Part shown: positions 15,669 to 24,808 of the stretch, one piece after another
Numbering within the stretch: the first letter of the stretch is position 1
Layout: the number at the start of each line of letters is the position of its first letter
DNA from: Gelatiniphilus marinus
GTDB taxonomy: Bacteria > Bacteroidota > Bacteroidia > Flavobacteriales > Flavobacteriaceae
DNA: 64,000 nt
Direction: 5' to 3' (one strand)
NCBI RefSeq assembly: GCF_042678305.1
Contig: NZ_JBHUDT010000002.1
The notes under the pieces: generated by a model
Seen by the model: only the letters and a program-made list of their open reading frames with translations
Database searches by the model: none
What the model was told of the DNA's origin: nothing
Position numbers and translations under genes: made by a program

Positions 15669-16244
15669 TTATTCTATAATACCCGCGCAACTTACTCTTG
15701 CACCTGCGGCACCCGATGGCTGCGACGTAAAATCGTCTGCTCCGGCATGTACAATAAGGGATTTGCCAATAATGTTTTTGGTGTTATCTTCGCAACCTAT
15801 GCACCATTGGTCTGTAGAGAAAGTAACGGTGCCGTTACCGTTTGCGTCGGCAGTAAAATTGCCAATATCGCCTTTGTGATAACCTGTGGCATCGCCCCAT
15901 TTCCCATGGGGTTGTGCGGTAGGGTTCCAGTATCCGCCAGCAGAGGTGCCATCATCCGAAGTACAATCGGCCTTTTCATGAATGTGTATGGCGTGGGTAC
16001 CAGGTTTTAAGCCCTCAATAATAGCAGTTAGGGTTACTGTACCGTTTTCTTCGTTAAAAACGGCGTTACCAGAAACATTGCTGTTGCTTTTTGCTTGCAA
16101 AGCTATTTTAAGTTTTTTTGGCTTAACGGTTTTTTCTTCTTTTACAACAGTTTTATCTTCAGGGTTTACGGTATTTTTTTTATCATTTTTACATGTAAAA
16201 AAGCTTAATGTTAAAGCTAGAAATAGGATGCTTGCTTTTTTCAT
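15669..16244 (-). CDS. Cu/Zn superoxide dismutase family lipoprotein with altered bridging ligand
   Basis: A 191-residue protein with an N-terminal export signal and a probable lipidated Cys18, then a charged linker and the SodC fold from about residue 45. Copper ligands H87, H89 and H166 (VHAGADD), zinc ligands H113, H123 and D126 (GYHKGDIGN) and the disulfide pair C94-C186 are all present. The residue that normally bridges copper and zinc, the His in the GGH(F/W)NP motif, is Tyr105 here (GGYWNP). The codon is TAC, one transition from CAC. Dismutase activity is therefore uncertain, and a binuclear site may not form. It is divergent from hemN. Confidence 0.9.
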   Translation of the reverse strand: MKKASILFLALTLSFFTCKNDKKNTVNPEDKTVVKEEKTVKPKKLKIALQAKSNSNVSGNAVFNEENGTVTLTAIIEGLKPGTHAIHIHEKADCTSDDGTSAGGYWNPTAQPHGKWGDATGYHKGDIGNFTADANGNGTVTFSTDQWCIGCEDNTKNIIGKSLIVHAGADDFTSQPSGAAGARVSCAGIIE

Positions 16245-16308
16245 TTTATAAAATTTTTTATTTATCCGAAAGTTAAGTTAATAATTAGCTAATTGCAAAT
16301 ATTCTAAA

Positions 16309-16320
16309 TGACATAAATCA
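16309..16320 (+). promoter_or_regulatory. FNR-like box upstream of hemN
   Basis: TGAC-ATAA-ATCA fits the palindrome TGAY-N4-RTCA. A -7 element TAGCTTTG lies at 16344-16351, its centre 33 bp downstream of the box centre, the same spacing as at the cbb3, pflB and ppdK promoters. The regulator is probably the Crp/Fnr protein encoded at 27803. Confidence 0.75.
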
Positions 16321-16367
16321 TATTTTAAATTTGAGTAGTTTTGTAGCTTTGTTAAACAAATTAAGGT

Positions 16368-17732
16368 ATGATAAGCAAATTAGTAAATAAATACAATATT
16401 GCTGGGCCACGGTACACAAGTTATCCAACGGTGCCTTATTGGGATAATGATACGTTTTCGTTGGAAAAATGGAAAACGTCTTTAGCGACTTCGTTTAATG
16501 AAAGCAATTCTAAAGAAGGTTTAAGCCTTTATATACATTTGCCTTTTTGCGAAAGTCTGTGCACCTTTTGCGGGTGTAACAAGCGTATTACAAAACAGCA
16601 TACTGTAGAGTCGCCTTATATAAAAGCCGTTTTAAAAGAGTGGTATTTGTATTTAGAATTGTTTGACGAAAAGCCAATAATTAAAGAAATGCATCTTGGT
16701 GGTGGTACACCAACTTTTTTTAGTCCAGATAATTTAAAACTTTTGATTAATGGGATTTTAAAGGATTCTGAATTAGCCCAAAATTACGAGTTTAGTTTTG
16801 AAGGCCATCCCAATAACACCACCCAAGAACACCTGCAAGCGCTTTTCGATGTTGGGTTTAGGCGGGTAAGTTATGGCGTGCAAGATTATAACGAAACCGT
16901 ACAAAAAGCCATACACAGAATTCAACCTTTTGAAAACGTAAAACGTGCTACAGCATTGGCACGAGAGATAGGGTACACATCGGTTGGGCACGATATTATT
17001 TTTGGTTTACCGTTTCAAACTCTAGAGCACGTAAAAGAAACCATATTAAAAACCAAAGCCTTACTACCAGATAGGTTGGCATTTTACAGTTATGCCCATG
17101 TGCCTTGGATAAAAGGCAACGGGCAACGCGGTTTTAAAGATACCGATTTGCCAGCGGCAGAATTAAAACGAGCGCAATACGAATTGGGCAAAGAATTGCT
17201 TGCTCAAGCCGGTTACCACGAAATAGGAATGGACCATTTTGCATTGCCCTCAGATAGCCTTTACAAATCGATGCAAAACGGTAGTCTGCACAGGAACTTT
17301 ATGGGCTATACAGCATCTAAAACACAGGCTATGGTTGGTTTGGGTGTGTCTTCAATTAGCGATAGTTGGTATGGTTTTTCTCAAAACGAAAAGCGCATTG
17401 AAGACTATTACGAGTTGCTAAAGCAAAACAAAATACCAGTTTTTAGAGGGCATATTTTAAACGAGGAAGACTTGATTATAAGAAAGCACATACTTAATTT
17501 AATGTGCCAGTTTAAAACCAAATGGGCGCCAGATTATCTCTATTTTAAAGAACTGCCTGATGCGCTTTTGCAATTACAGGAAATGGAAGACGATGGCCTG
17601 CTAACCATAAGCTCCAATAGTATTGAAGTTACAAAAAAAGGACAAGCATTTGTTAGAAATATCTGTATGGCGTTCGATGTGCTATTACAACGAAAACAAC
17701 CCGATGTGCAGTTGTTTTCCATGACGGTTTAA
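16368..17732 (+). CDS. hemN: Oxygen-independent coproporphyrinogen III oxidase
   Basis: Radical SAM enzyme that decarboxylates coproporphyrinogen III to protoporphyrinogen IX in haem synthesis without using oxygen. The 454-residue length is right for HemN. The cluster motif C61-x3-C65-x2-C68-x-C70 (CESLCTFCGC) has the extra fourth cysteine characteristic of true HemN rather than HemW. Conserved GGGTPTF (SAM binding), the N-terminal KYNIAGPRYTSYP and the C-terminal HemN domain are present. An FNR-like box and a -7 element precede it, consistent with low-oxygen induction to feed the haem-rich cbb3 oxidase. A tandem UspA gene follows on the same strand. Confidence 0.97.
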   Translation: MISKLVNKYNIAGPRYTSYPTVPYWDNDTFSLEKWKTSLATSFNESNSKEGLSLYIHLPFCESLCTFCGCNKRITKQHTVESPYIKAVLKEWYLYLELFDEKPIIKEMHLGGGTPTFFSPDNLKLLINGILKDSELAQNYEFSFEGHPNNTTQEHLQALFDVGFRRVSYGVQDYNETVQKAIHRIQPFENVKRATALAREIGYTSVGHDIIFGLPFQTLEHVKETILKTKALLPDRLAFYSYAHVPWIKGNGQRGFKDTDLPAAELKRAQYELGKELLAQAGYHEIGMDHFALPSDSLYKSMQNGSLHRNFMGYTASKTQAMVGLGVSSISDSWYGFSQNEKRIEDYYELLKQNKIPVFRGHILNEEDLIIRKHILNLMCQFKTKWAPDYLYFKELPDALLQLQEMEDDGLLTISSNSIEVTKKGQAFVRNICMAFDVLLQRKQPDVQLFSMTV

Positions 17733-17815
17733 TAGAAAAGAATACCTCGGTTTTTTCGAGTTGCGAATAAAAAATATCATTCCTGAAAAATCTGGAATAT
17801 TAAAAAAAAAGACTT

Positions 17816-18649
17816 ATGAAAAAAATTATTGTACCTATAGATTTTTCAGAACATTCAGAGTTTGCTTTAAAAGCAGCAGCTAAATTGGCTAAAAAAAACC
17901 AAGCCGAAATTTATGCTTTACACATGCTAGAGCTATCTGATGCGATACTTGCCAAAACGCCAGATTCTATTCACCCAGAAGCTTTGTTCTTTTTGAAATT
18001 GGCCGAAAAAAAATTCAACGAATTTTTAGATAAAGATTATTTAAAAGATATAAAAACCGTTCCTGTAGTCAAGCATTTTAAAGTTTTTAGCGAAGTAAAC
18101 TATGTGGCAGAAAAGCACAACGCAGACCTTATTGTTATGGGTTCTCATGGCACTAGCGGCGTAAGAGAATTATTGGTAGGCTCTAACACAGAACGCGTGG
18201 TTCGCAATGCGAATGTCCCGGTATTGGTTGTAAAAAACGATTTAGACAGGATAGATTTTAAGCAGGTTGCATTTGCCTGCGATTTTTCTGAAGAATCTAT
18301 AAACAGCTATTTAAAAGCCACAAGGTTATTTGACGAAATGGGAACCAAAATGCACATGGTTTACGTGAATCTGCCCAACGACAGATTTAAAAGCTCTTTG
18401 GAAATTGAGCATCTAGTGGTTAATTTTTTTACTAAAGCCCATGGTAATCTAGATCGCATAAAAGATGTGCATTACGTATCTGATTACACCGTTGAAGATG
18501 GTATTTTAAATTTTTCAACAAAAATAGGAGCAGACTTAATTGCCGTAGCCACCCATGGCAGAAAAGGCTTGTCTCATTTCTTTCAGGGCAGTGTGGGAGA
18601 AGATGTTGCAAACCATTCCACTTTACCTGTTATTACTTTTAAAATATAA
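17816..18649 (+). CDS. Tandem universal stress protein
   Basis: A 277-residue protein with two UspA domains in tandem, residues about 1-140 and 145-277. The first carries the ATP-binding pattern G-x2-G-x9-G-(S/T) as GSHGTSGVRELLVGSNTE; the second ends THGRKGLSHFFQGSVGE. Such proteins bind ATP or other nucleotides and help survival under stress or energy limitation, but the exact role is undefined. It lies 83 bp after hemN on the same strand and next to the cbb3 cluster. This context suggests a role in low-oxygen life, which would be consistent with co-transcription from the FNR-controlled hemN promoter. Confidence 0.92.
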   Translation: MKKIIVPIDFSEHSEFALKAAAKLAKKNQAEIYALHMLELSDAILAKTPDSIHPEALFFLKLAEKKFNEFLDKDYLKDIKTVPVVKHFKVFSEVNYVAEKHNADLIVMGSHGTSGVRELLVGSNTERVVRNANVPVLVVKNDLDRIDFKQVAFACDFSEESINSYLKATRLFDEMGTKMHMVYVNLPNDRFKSSLEIEHLVVNFFTKAHGNLDRIKDVHYVSDYTVEDGILNFSTKIGADLIAVATHGRKGLSHFFQGSVGEDVANHSTLPVITFKI

Positions 18650-18738
18650 TTAGAATTTTTTTAGTAATAATTCTTTTTAGAAGAAAATGGGGCTGTTAAC
18701 ATTTTAGCTACTCTTTTTTAAAATTCATTTTAACATGG

Positions 18739-19440
18739 TTAATGGCACCCAATAGCACTTGAAACCGTTTCGGTAATTGGAGCAGGAGAGAGGTACGGAA
18801 TACCTAAACCTAAACCTCTAATAATAAATAGCAAACCTATTACAACAACAAAAACAGGAATCACTTTTTGTATGCGCTGTTTAACAGAGGTGTTTAAAAA
18901 TTTTCCTAAATAAATGGCTGATGTCATTAACGGAACGGTGCCTAAACCAAACAACAGCATGTACAAACTACCTTGCAAAGCATTAGCTGTTGTAATAGAG
19001 GCAAAAACTGCCATATAAACTAATCCGCAAGGTAAAAATCCGTTTAAAAAACCAATGGTTAAAAAGGTATCGGCGGTTTTCTTTTTTAAGGCTTTGCCTA
19101 AGGCCGATTTTACTTTAGAAATGATATTATAAACAGGTTTGGAGAAGTTATATTTATTAAACGTTTGCACGGGAATTAGCACGATAACAATCATTAAAGC
19201 ACCTATTACAATAGATAGTTGTTGTTGCAGCCCAAAAATATAAAGGCTTTTGCCAACCAACCCAAAAACCAATCCTATTATGGAGTATGCCAATAATCTA
19301 CCAAAATGATAGAGTGAAATTTGTATAACTTTTTTAGTAGAATTACTCCGGTTAACGGGTAACATAAACGCAATAGGGCCGCACATACCAATACAATGAA
19401 AACTTCCTAAAAGACCCAATATAAGTGCAGACCAAAGCAT
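18739..19440 (-). CDS. SafE/TauE-family membrane protein of the cbb3 cluster
   Basis: A 233-residue protein with six predicted membrane helices. The N-terminal helix carries FHCIGMCGPIAFMLP, and the CxxxC pattern plus a conserved second repeat (GFLNGFLPCGLVYMA) are typical of the DsbD/SafE-like group placed at the end of cbb3 oxidase clusters in Bacteroidetes. A role in copper delivery or redox support for oxidase assembly is suggested by context, but not proven for this family. It is the last gene of the operon, 11 bp after the FixH-like gene. It is named sulfite exporter by automatic annotation, but nothing here points to sulfite. Confidence 0.85.
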   Translation of the reverse strand: MLWSALILGLLGSFHCIGMCGPIAFMLPVNRSNSTKKVIQISLYHFGRLLAYSIIGLVFGLVGKSLYIFGLQQQLSIVIGALMIVIVLIPVQTFNKYNFSKPVYNIISKVKSALGKALKKKTADTFLTIGFLNGFLPCGLVYMAVFASITTANALQGSLYMLLFGLGTVPLMTSAIYLGKFLNTSVKQRIQKVIPVFVVVIGLLFIIRGLGLGIPYLSPAPITETVSSAIGCH

Positions 19441-19451
19441 GGTTTTGTAGT

Positions 19452-19898
19452 TTAATACACAATTTCTTTTTTGTAGAGAAACGATTTTCCGTTATATTGC
19501 CAATCTACTTTAATGTTCCAACGACCATCCAACAAACGCTTGTCAGGTATGAGCAAATTATGGTTAGACAGTGATATAACGGTATCAAAGTCAAATTGTT
19601 TGTTAGATGGTCTATATAGGAACACTTTTCCGGTTATATTTTCAGCTTTTAATGTTTCAGGAAACATGATAACAATGCCATTGTCTGTCTTTTTCCAATC
19701 TACATTGGTTGCTAAGGCATTTGCGTTTTTTTGTTTTTCAATATCTTTTTGAACCTTAAGTTCTTGTTTATAATAATCTTCAGTAACTAAATCGTGGTAA
19801 TATTTTTCATCTGTGTGCATGGTAATAATAAAGTACATGATAAAGCTTATAAAGCCTATAAACGCTAATACTATTCCTGTTCCCCAATTAATTTTCAT
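19452..19898 (-). CDS. FixH/CcoH-like cbb3 assembly protein
   Basis: A 148-residue membrane-anchored protein with one N-terminal helix (residues about 7-27) and a periplasmic beta-rich domain. The pattern MKINWGTGIVLAFIGFISFIMYF, then EDYYKQELKVQKDIEKQKNA and a C-terminal DGRWNIKVDWQYNGKSFLY, is typical of FixH proteins. FixH assists assembly of cbb3 oxidase together with the copper ATPase FixI. The gene lies between ccoG and the SafE-family gene, with a small perfect hairpin upstream at 19908-19925. Confidence 0.88.
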   Translation of the reverse strand: MKINWGTGIVLAFIGFISFIMYFIITMHTDEKYYHDLVTEDYYKQELKVQKDIEKQKNANALATNVDWKKTDNGIVIMFPETLKAENITGKVFLYRPSNKQFDFDTVISLSNHNLLIPDKRLLDGRWNIKVDWQYNGKSFLYKKEIVY

Positions 19899-19907
19899 AA
19901 TCTTATC

Positions 19908-19925
19908 TTCCTGCGAAAGCAGGAA
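19908..19925. repeat. Perfect GAAA-loop hairpin between ccoG and fixH
   Basis: TTCCTGC (19908-19914) and GCAGGAA (19919-19925) flank the tetraloop GAAA; on the operon's coding (-) strand the loop reads TTTC. There is no T-run. I recall TTCCTGC-type hairpins as common between genes in Bacteroidetes. It could be a dispersed palindrome or a message-processing site. Confidence 0.6.
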
Positions 19926-19997
19926 TCTCTTTTAATTAATTTTTATTTTTTCAATTGAGTGGACTGCCTACAGAAGACTGAACACTGCTAACTTGTT

Positions 19998-21422
19998 TTA
20001 TTTATAACTTCTTGGTGCTAAAAAGTTTACCGTTGTGCTTTCAATTAGCATATCGCCACTATAAACATCGATTGTTAACTTGTTTTTATCGCCTTTTAGG
20101 TCGTTTTTATCAATTTCAACAAACAGGGTGCCTTCGGCTAAGCCCTGTTCGGGAACCACAAAATTATTAGTAGCCGAAACTAATTTTATTTCGCCATTAT
20201 ATTTTCTGAGCTTAAAGCTTATATTACCAATTTCATTGGAGGTTTTATTAACTAATTTATAGGTAAATACATTGCTAATAATGTTACCTTCCTTATGCTC
20301 GTAGAGTTGCCCGGGCAAGCGTAATATTCTGGCTTCAACATCGTTACGTAAGGATAGCATTCCTATTAAGACACCTATTAAAATAGTGAGTACGGCTATG
20401 TAGCCTTTCATTCTGGCGGTAAGCTTAAATTTTTCTTTTTTCTCTATTTCATTTTCGCTGGCATATCTAATTAAGCCTTTTGGCAGGTTAATGCTTTCCA
20501 TAATATGGTCGCATTCGTCAATACAAGCGGTACAGTTTACGCATTCTAATTGTGTGCCGTTTCTAATATCTATTCCTGTTGGGCAAACGTGTACACATTG
20601 TAGGCAATCTATACAATCGCCATGGCCTAGGGCGTTGCGGTCTTCGTTTTTTCTAAATTTTTTTCTGCCTTTTTCGCCTTCGCCACGTTTATAATCGTAA
20701 GCTACAACTATAGATTTGTTATCTAGTAAAACCCCTTGCAGTCTACCGTAAGGACAAGCAATAATGCAGACTTGCTCTCTAAACCAAGCAAATACAAAAT
20801 AAAATACCGCAGTAAAAATTAATAGCGGGAATAAGGTGCCCAAGTGCTCTAAGGGGCCGTCTTTAATGTATTTTATGAGCCGATCGCTGCCTATTAGATA
20901 AGCCAAAAATATATTGGCTATTAAAAAGGAAATAGCTAAAAATATAAACCATTTTAAAATGCGCTTTCTTATTTTTTCGGCATTCCATTTTTGTTTGTCT
21001 AATTTGCGTTGTTTGTTACGGTCGCCATCAATCCAATATTCAATTCTACGAAAAACCATTTCCATAAAGATGGTTTGCGGGCATATCCACCCACAAAAAA
21101 TTCGTCCAAATCCAACGGTAAAAAGGGCAATAAAAATAACCCCGATTAACATGGAGATAACAAATAGATGAAAGTCTTGCGGCCAAAACGGAAATCCAAA
21201 AATGTTATAGCGGCGTTCTAAGATGTTAAACATTAAAAACTGGTTGCCGTTAATTTTTACAAATGGTGCCGCAAATAAAAAGGCCAGTAAAATATAGCTA
21301 ACTATTTTGCGGTTTCTGTAAAAACGGCCACTTGGTTTTTTTGGATAAACCCACGCACGTTTACCTTCATCGGTTAGTGTGCCAATGGTGTCTCTAAATG
21401 ATTCGTTTTTTGGAGCTTTCAA
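19998..21422 (-). CDS. ccoG: Cytochrome c oxidase accessory protein CcoG (RdxA/FixG)
   Basis: A 474-residue polyferredoxin membrane protein that reduces copper for the cbb3 oxidase. About five membrane helices are visible. The CGWICPQT and CIIACPYGRLQG motifs lie in the membrane part, and two 4Fe-4S clusters are bound by CIDCLQCVHVCPTGIDIR and CVNCTACIDECDHIM around residues 265-310. The C-terminal periplasmic Ig-like domain (about 370-474) is complete. It follows ccoP on the same strand with an 83-bp gap that contains the palindrome AGGTTTTAAAACCT. Confidence 0.95.
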   Translation of the reverse strand: MKAPKNESFRDTIGTLTDEGKRAWVYPKKPSGRFYRNRKIVSYILLAFLFAAPFVKINGNQFLMFNILERRYNIFGFPFWPQDFHLFVISMLIGVIFIALFTVGFGRIFCGWICPQTIFMEMVFRRIEYWIDGDRNKQRKLDKQKWNAEKIRKRILKWFIFLAISFLIANIFLAYLIGSDRLIKYIKDGPLEHLGTLFPLLIFTAVFYFVFAWFREQVCIIACPYGRLQGVLLDNKSIVVAYDYKRGEGEKGRKKFRKNEDRNALGHGDCIDCLQCVHVCPTGIDIRNGTQLECVNCTACIDECDHIMESINLPKGLIRYASENEIEKKEKFKLTARMKGYIAVLTILIGVLIGMLSLRNDVEARILRLPGQLYEHKEGNIISNVFTYKLVNKTSNEIGNISFKLRKYNGEIKLVSATNNFVVPEQGLAEGTLFVEIDKNDLKGDKNKLTIDVYSGDMLIESTTVNFLAPRSYK

Positions 21423-21505
21423 GGTTGATGTTTTTTATTGATCCCTGAGGTTTTAAAACCTTAAGAGAGACTTGGGTTTTTATGGCCAATTGGGCATTGC
21501 ATAGT

Positions 21506-22441
21506 TTATTGCACTTGTGTTGAATCACTAGGGGTTTCTTGTGTTTCAGTTGTAGCTTTTGGATTATTGGGGTCTATCCAAATATCGCCCTCGGGTGCTT
21601 TAGGTTCTGCGGGCGAGGTGCCTTGAAATTGTAAAACATAACTTGATACCTGGGCAATTTCCAAAGGCTTTAAACTTTGTTTCCAAGCAATCATGCCTTT
21701 TCCGGCTCGCCCACCTTCAGATACGGTTTTAAACACATTTTTAATGCCACCGCCTGATATCCAATGTTCGTCGGCTAGGTTTGGGCCAATACCGCCACCT
21801 CCATCGGCTTTATGGCAGGCTATACAGTTAACTTCGTAAATGGTTTTCCCCGCATTTAAATCGGAGGCCTCGGTTAACAGCTCGACAGTATTAATATCGA
21901 CTAGGTTTTTGGCTGTTTTTTTATAGGCTTCAATATCTATCTTGGCCTGTGCTAATTTAGCTTCTAGTTCCTGGTATTGGTTTTCGCCGTTAAACACGTG
22001 GTATCTTGCCAAATATACTGCAGCAAATACTATGGTTGCATAAAACCCCCATATCCACCAAGGCGGAAGGTTGTTATCTAGTTCTTTTATGCCATCATAG
22101 TTATGGTCTAAAATAATTTCGTGTTCTTCTTTAATGGGTTTTTGACCCAATAATTTTTTGTAGAGATTATTTATCCACTTAAATTCTGGTGCTTTACTTC
22201 GTTTTGCATCGTATCTTGCTTTGCCTGCTTCATCTAGACTTTGATACAGAATATTATCTACCGAAGCCACAATAGATTCAATGCCAATAAGCACCAATAG
22301 TACTAATAATAAAAACAGTAGTACTATGGGTTGTTCCATAAATGCTGGTTTGTCGCCAGAGTCGATAAAATATTCTACAAGTCCGAAGATTATAAAAAAT
22401 ACAACAGGAACTCTAACCCAAGATGGTATTAAATTTTTCAT
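21506..22441 (-). CDS. ccoP: cbb3 oxidase cytochrome c subunit CcoP, single-haem form
   Basis: A 311-residue membrane-bound c-type cytochrome that passes electrons to the catalytic subunit. The N-terminal part has two hydrophobic segments (about 10-65) and the cbb3 N-terminal domain with a further helix LPPWWIWGFYATIVFAAVYLA near residue 130. One haem site is present, C206-I-A-C209-H210, followed by GIGPNLADEHW. Proteobacterial CcoP has two haems, so this is the one-haem version seen in Bacteroidetes. Its start codon overlaps the stop of the small CcoQ-like gene by 4 bp. The tail after residue 285 is Pro/Glu-rich. Confidence 0.93.
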   Translation of the reverse strand: MKNLIPSWVRVPVVFFIIFGLVEYFIDSGDKPAFMEQPIVLLFLLLVLLVLIGIESIVASVDNILYQSLDEAGKARYDAKRSKAPEFKWINNLYKKLLGQKPIKEEHEIILDHNYDGIKELDNNLPPWWIWGFYATIVFAAVYLARYHVFNGENQYQELEAKLAQAKIDIEAYKKTAKNLVDINTVELLTEASDLNAGKTIYEVNCIACHKADGGGGIGPNLADEHWISGGGIKNVFKTVSEGGRAGKGMIAWKQSLKPLEIAQVSSYVLQFQGTSPAEPKAPEGDIWIDPNNPKATTETQETPSDSTQVQ

Positions 22442-22623
22442 AGTTCAGTTTGGTTTTGGTTATCTAAAGGTAAGTTGCTTACTTTTTTTATATAGTCTTT
22501 TTTTGCGGTAAATACCCACCAAAACAGGACTACAAAAAAGATGAAAAATATAAGTAAGGAAATAATTGGGTATATTTCTATGCCTGCAATACTTTCCATA
22601 TGGTTTTTAACAAATTTTAGCAT
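22438..22623 (-). CDS. CcoQ/FixQ-like small cbb3 subunit
   Basis: A 61-residue protein with one membrane helix at about residues 19-39 (PIISLLIFFIFFVVLFWWVF) and a charged C-terminal tail, matching size and form of CcoQ. An internal ATG (residue 9, MESIAGIEIYP) could be the real start. It overlaps ccoP by 4 bp and starts 5 bp after the fused ccoNO gene, so it is part of the operon. CcoQ stabilises the cbb3 complex in other bacteria. The identity rests on position and topology, since the family is too short for strong motifs. Confidence 0.85.
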   Translation of the reverse strand: MLKFVKNHMESIAGIEIYPIISLLIFFIFFVVLFWWVFTAKKDYIKKVSNLPLDNQNQTEL

Positions 22624-22628
22624 GATGT

Positions 22629-24803
22629 TTAATTTTGAGCGGTTTCTACATTAATATCTGTTCCCAAGCGCTGTAAGTAAGCTATTAGGGCTACTATTTC
22701 GCGATTGCGCATTTCTACAAAATCTTCGCCACCTGAAGCTTTGTCGGCTTCGTAAGTTTTTGCAAAATCTGGGTCGGTATAAAGGTTTTTTTCAATTTGG
22801 GTACCTTGTTCTAACATGTGTTCTTGGGCGTTCGCAATATCTTCATCTGTATAAGGAACGCCAAGTTTTACCATGGTTTTCATTTTGGTTTCTGTGTTGG
22901 ATTTATCGAGCTCATTTCTAATTAGCCACTGGTACGCTGGCATTATGGAGCCAGAAGATGTGGTTTGCGGATCGTACATATGGCTTAAGTGCCAGTTGTC
23001 TGAGTATTTGCCACCAACACGATGTAAATCTGGGCCTGTACGTTTACTTCCCCAAAGGAACGGATGGTCGTAAACAAATTCTCCGGCTTTTGAGTATTCG
23101 CCATAGCGTTCTACTTCACTTCTAAACGGGCGAATCATTTGCGAGTGGCAGCCCACACAACCTTCGCGGATGTATATGTCGCGGCCTTCAAGTTCTAGTG
23201 GCGTATAGGGTTGCACACTGCTTATGGTTGGAATGTTAGATTCTACCATTATGGTTGGTACAATTTGAACAATGCCACCAATTAAAATAGCTACAGTAGC
23301 CAATATGGTTAATTGTATGGGTTTACGCTCTAACCAGGTGTGCCAGCCTTCGCCTGCTGTACGGTGTTTTGATACGTTTTGTAGTGCAGCAGCTTCGGCC
23401 AATTCGTCTTCTACTTTACTGCCATTTTTAATGGTTACAATAATATTGTAAACAAGAATTAGCATACCTACAATAAACAGGGTTCCTCCAATGGCACGCA
23501 TCCAGTACATGGGTATGATTTCTGAAACTGTTTCTAGGAAATTACCGTAAACTAAGGTGCCATCAGGATTAAATTGTTTCCACATACTGGCCTGAGTAAA
23601 GCCGGCAACGTACATAGGTAAGGCGTACATAATTATACCTAAAGTGCCAATCCAAAAGTGTAAATTGGCCAAGGGGATAGAGTGTAATTTTGTTTTAAAT
23701 AGTTTTGGTACCAAGTAATAAATCATTCCAAAGGTTAAAAACCCGTTCCAAGCCAATGCACCAACGTGAACGTGGGCAATAATCCAGTCGGTAAAGTGTC
23801 CTATGGCATTAACGTTTTTTAAAGATAGCATAGGGCCTTCAAAAGTAGCCATACCATACCCCGTAATGGCCACGACCATAAATTTTAAAACAGGGTCTGT
23901 TCTAACTTTATCCCATGCTCCACGTAGTGTTAACAATCCGTTTATCATACCGCCCCAAGATGGCATTAATAGCATCACAGAAAATGCAACACCAAGGTTT
24001 TGGGCCCACTCTGGTAATGCCGTGTATAATAAATGATGAGGTCCTGCCCAGATATATATAAAGATTAACGACCAGAAGTGAACAATAGACAATCTGTACG
24101 AGTAAACCGGTCTGTTTGCCGCTTTAGGAACAAAATAATACATTAATCCTAAAAACGGTGTGGTTAAAAAGAACGCTACCGCATTATGCCCGTACCACCA
24201 TTGTACCAAGGCATCTTGTACACCTGCGTACACCGAGTAGCTTTTCATGGCGCTAACAGGTAATGCTAAACTATTAAAAATATGGAGCACCGCAACTGTT
24301 ACAAATGTGGCAATATAAAACCAAATGGCAACGTATAAATGGCGCTGTCTTCTTTTTAAAATAGTGCCAATTAAATTCCAGCCAAAAACCACCCAAATAA
24401 GTGCAATGGCAATATCGAAAGGCCACTCTAATTCGGCATATTCTTTTGATGTTGTATAGCCCAAAGGTAGGGTAATGGCGGCACCAACAATAATAAGTTG
24501 CCATCCCCAAAAGTTTATTTTACTTAAAGCATCGCTAAACATTCTTGCCTTTAGCAAACGCTGTGTGGAGTAATAAACACCTGCAAAAATAGCATTACCC
24601 ACAAAGGCAAAAATAACCGCATTGGTATGTAATGGCCTTAAGCGACCAAAGCTTAACCACGAAATGTCGTCGGTTAGGTTAGGGTATAAAAACATGAATG
24701 CTAGTAATAAACCTACTAGCATTCCCACAACTCCCCAAAGCATGGTTGCATAAAGGAAATTTTTAACGATCTTGTTATCGTAATGAAACTGTTGTACTTC
24801 CAT
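22629..24803 (-). CDS. ccoN: Fused cbb3 oxidase subunits I and II (CcoN-CcoO)
   Basis: Catalytic core of the high-affinity cbb3 oxidase, reducing oxygen to water. The 724-residue chain is a fusion. Residues about 1-470 form the twelve-helix CcoN part with the haem and CuB ligands (HTNAVIFAFVGNAIFAGVYY, WWYGHNAVAFFLTTPFLG, HFTDWIIAHVHVGALAWNG). After a linker and one membrane helix, residues about 525-720 form the CcoO part, with a single haem site C549-V-G-C552-H553 in EGCVGCHSQMIRPF. Fusion of the two subunits is usual in Bacteroidetes. It lies between ccoS and ccoQ in the operon, downstream of an FNR-like box. Confidence 0.97.
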   Translation of the reverse strand: MEVQQFHYDNKIVKNFLYATMLWGVVGMLVGLLLAFMFLYPNLTDDISWLSFGRLRPLHTNAVIFAFVGNAIFAGVYYSTQRLLKARMFSDALSKINFWGWQLIIVGAAITLPLGYTTSKEYAELEWPFDIAIALIWVVFGWNLIGTILKRRQRHLYVAIWFYIATFVTVAVLHIFNSLALPVSAMKSYSVYAGVQDALVQWWYGHNAVAFFLTTPFLGLMYYFVPKAANRPVYSYRLSIVHFWSLIFIYIWAGPHHLLYTALPEWAQNLGVAFSVMLLMPSWGGMINGLLTLRGAWDKVRTDPVLKFMVVAITGYGMATFEGPMLSLKNVNAIGHFTDWIIAHVHVGALAWNGFLTFGMIYYLVPKLFKTKLHSIPLANLHFWIGTLGIIMYALPMYVAGFTQASMWKQFNPDGTLVYGNFLETVSEIIPMYWMRAIGGTLFIVGMLILVYNIIVTIKNGSKVEDELAEAAALQNVSKHRTAGEGWHTWLERKPIQLTILATVAILIGGIVQIVPTIMVESNIPTISSVQPYTPLELEGRDIYIREGCVGCHSQMIRPFRSEVERYGEYSKAGEFVYDHPFLWGSKRTGPDLHRVGGKYSDNWHLSHMYDPQTTSSGSIMPAYQWLIRNELDKSNTETKMKTMVKLGVPYTDEDIANAQEHMLEQGTQIEKNLYTDPDFAKTYEADKASGGEDFVEMRNREIVALIAYLQRLGTDINVETAQN

Positions 24804-24808
24804 AATAA

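Noticed and set aside
17733..17815. FNR-like box upstream of the UspA gene
   Set aside because: The nearest sequence (ATCATTCCTGA) does not fit TGAY-N4-RTCA in either direction. Co-transcription with hemN is more likely.
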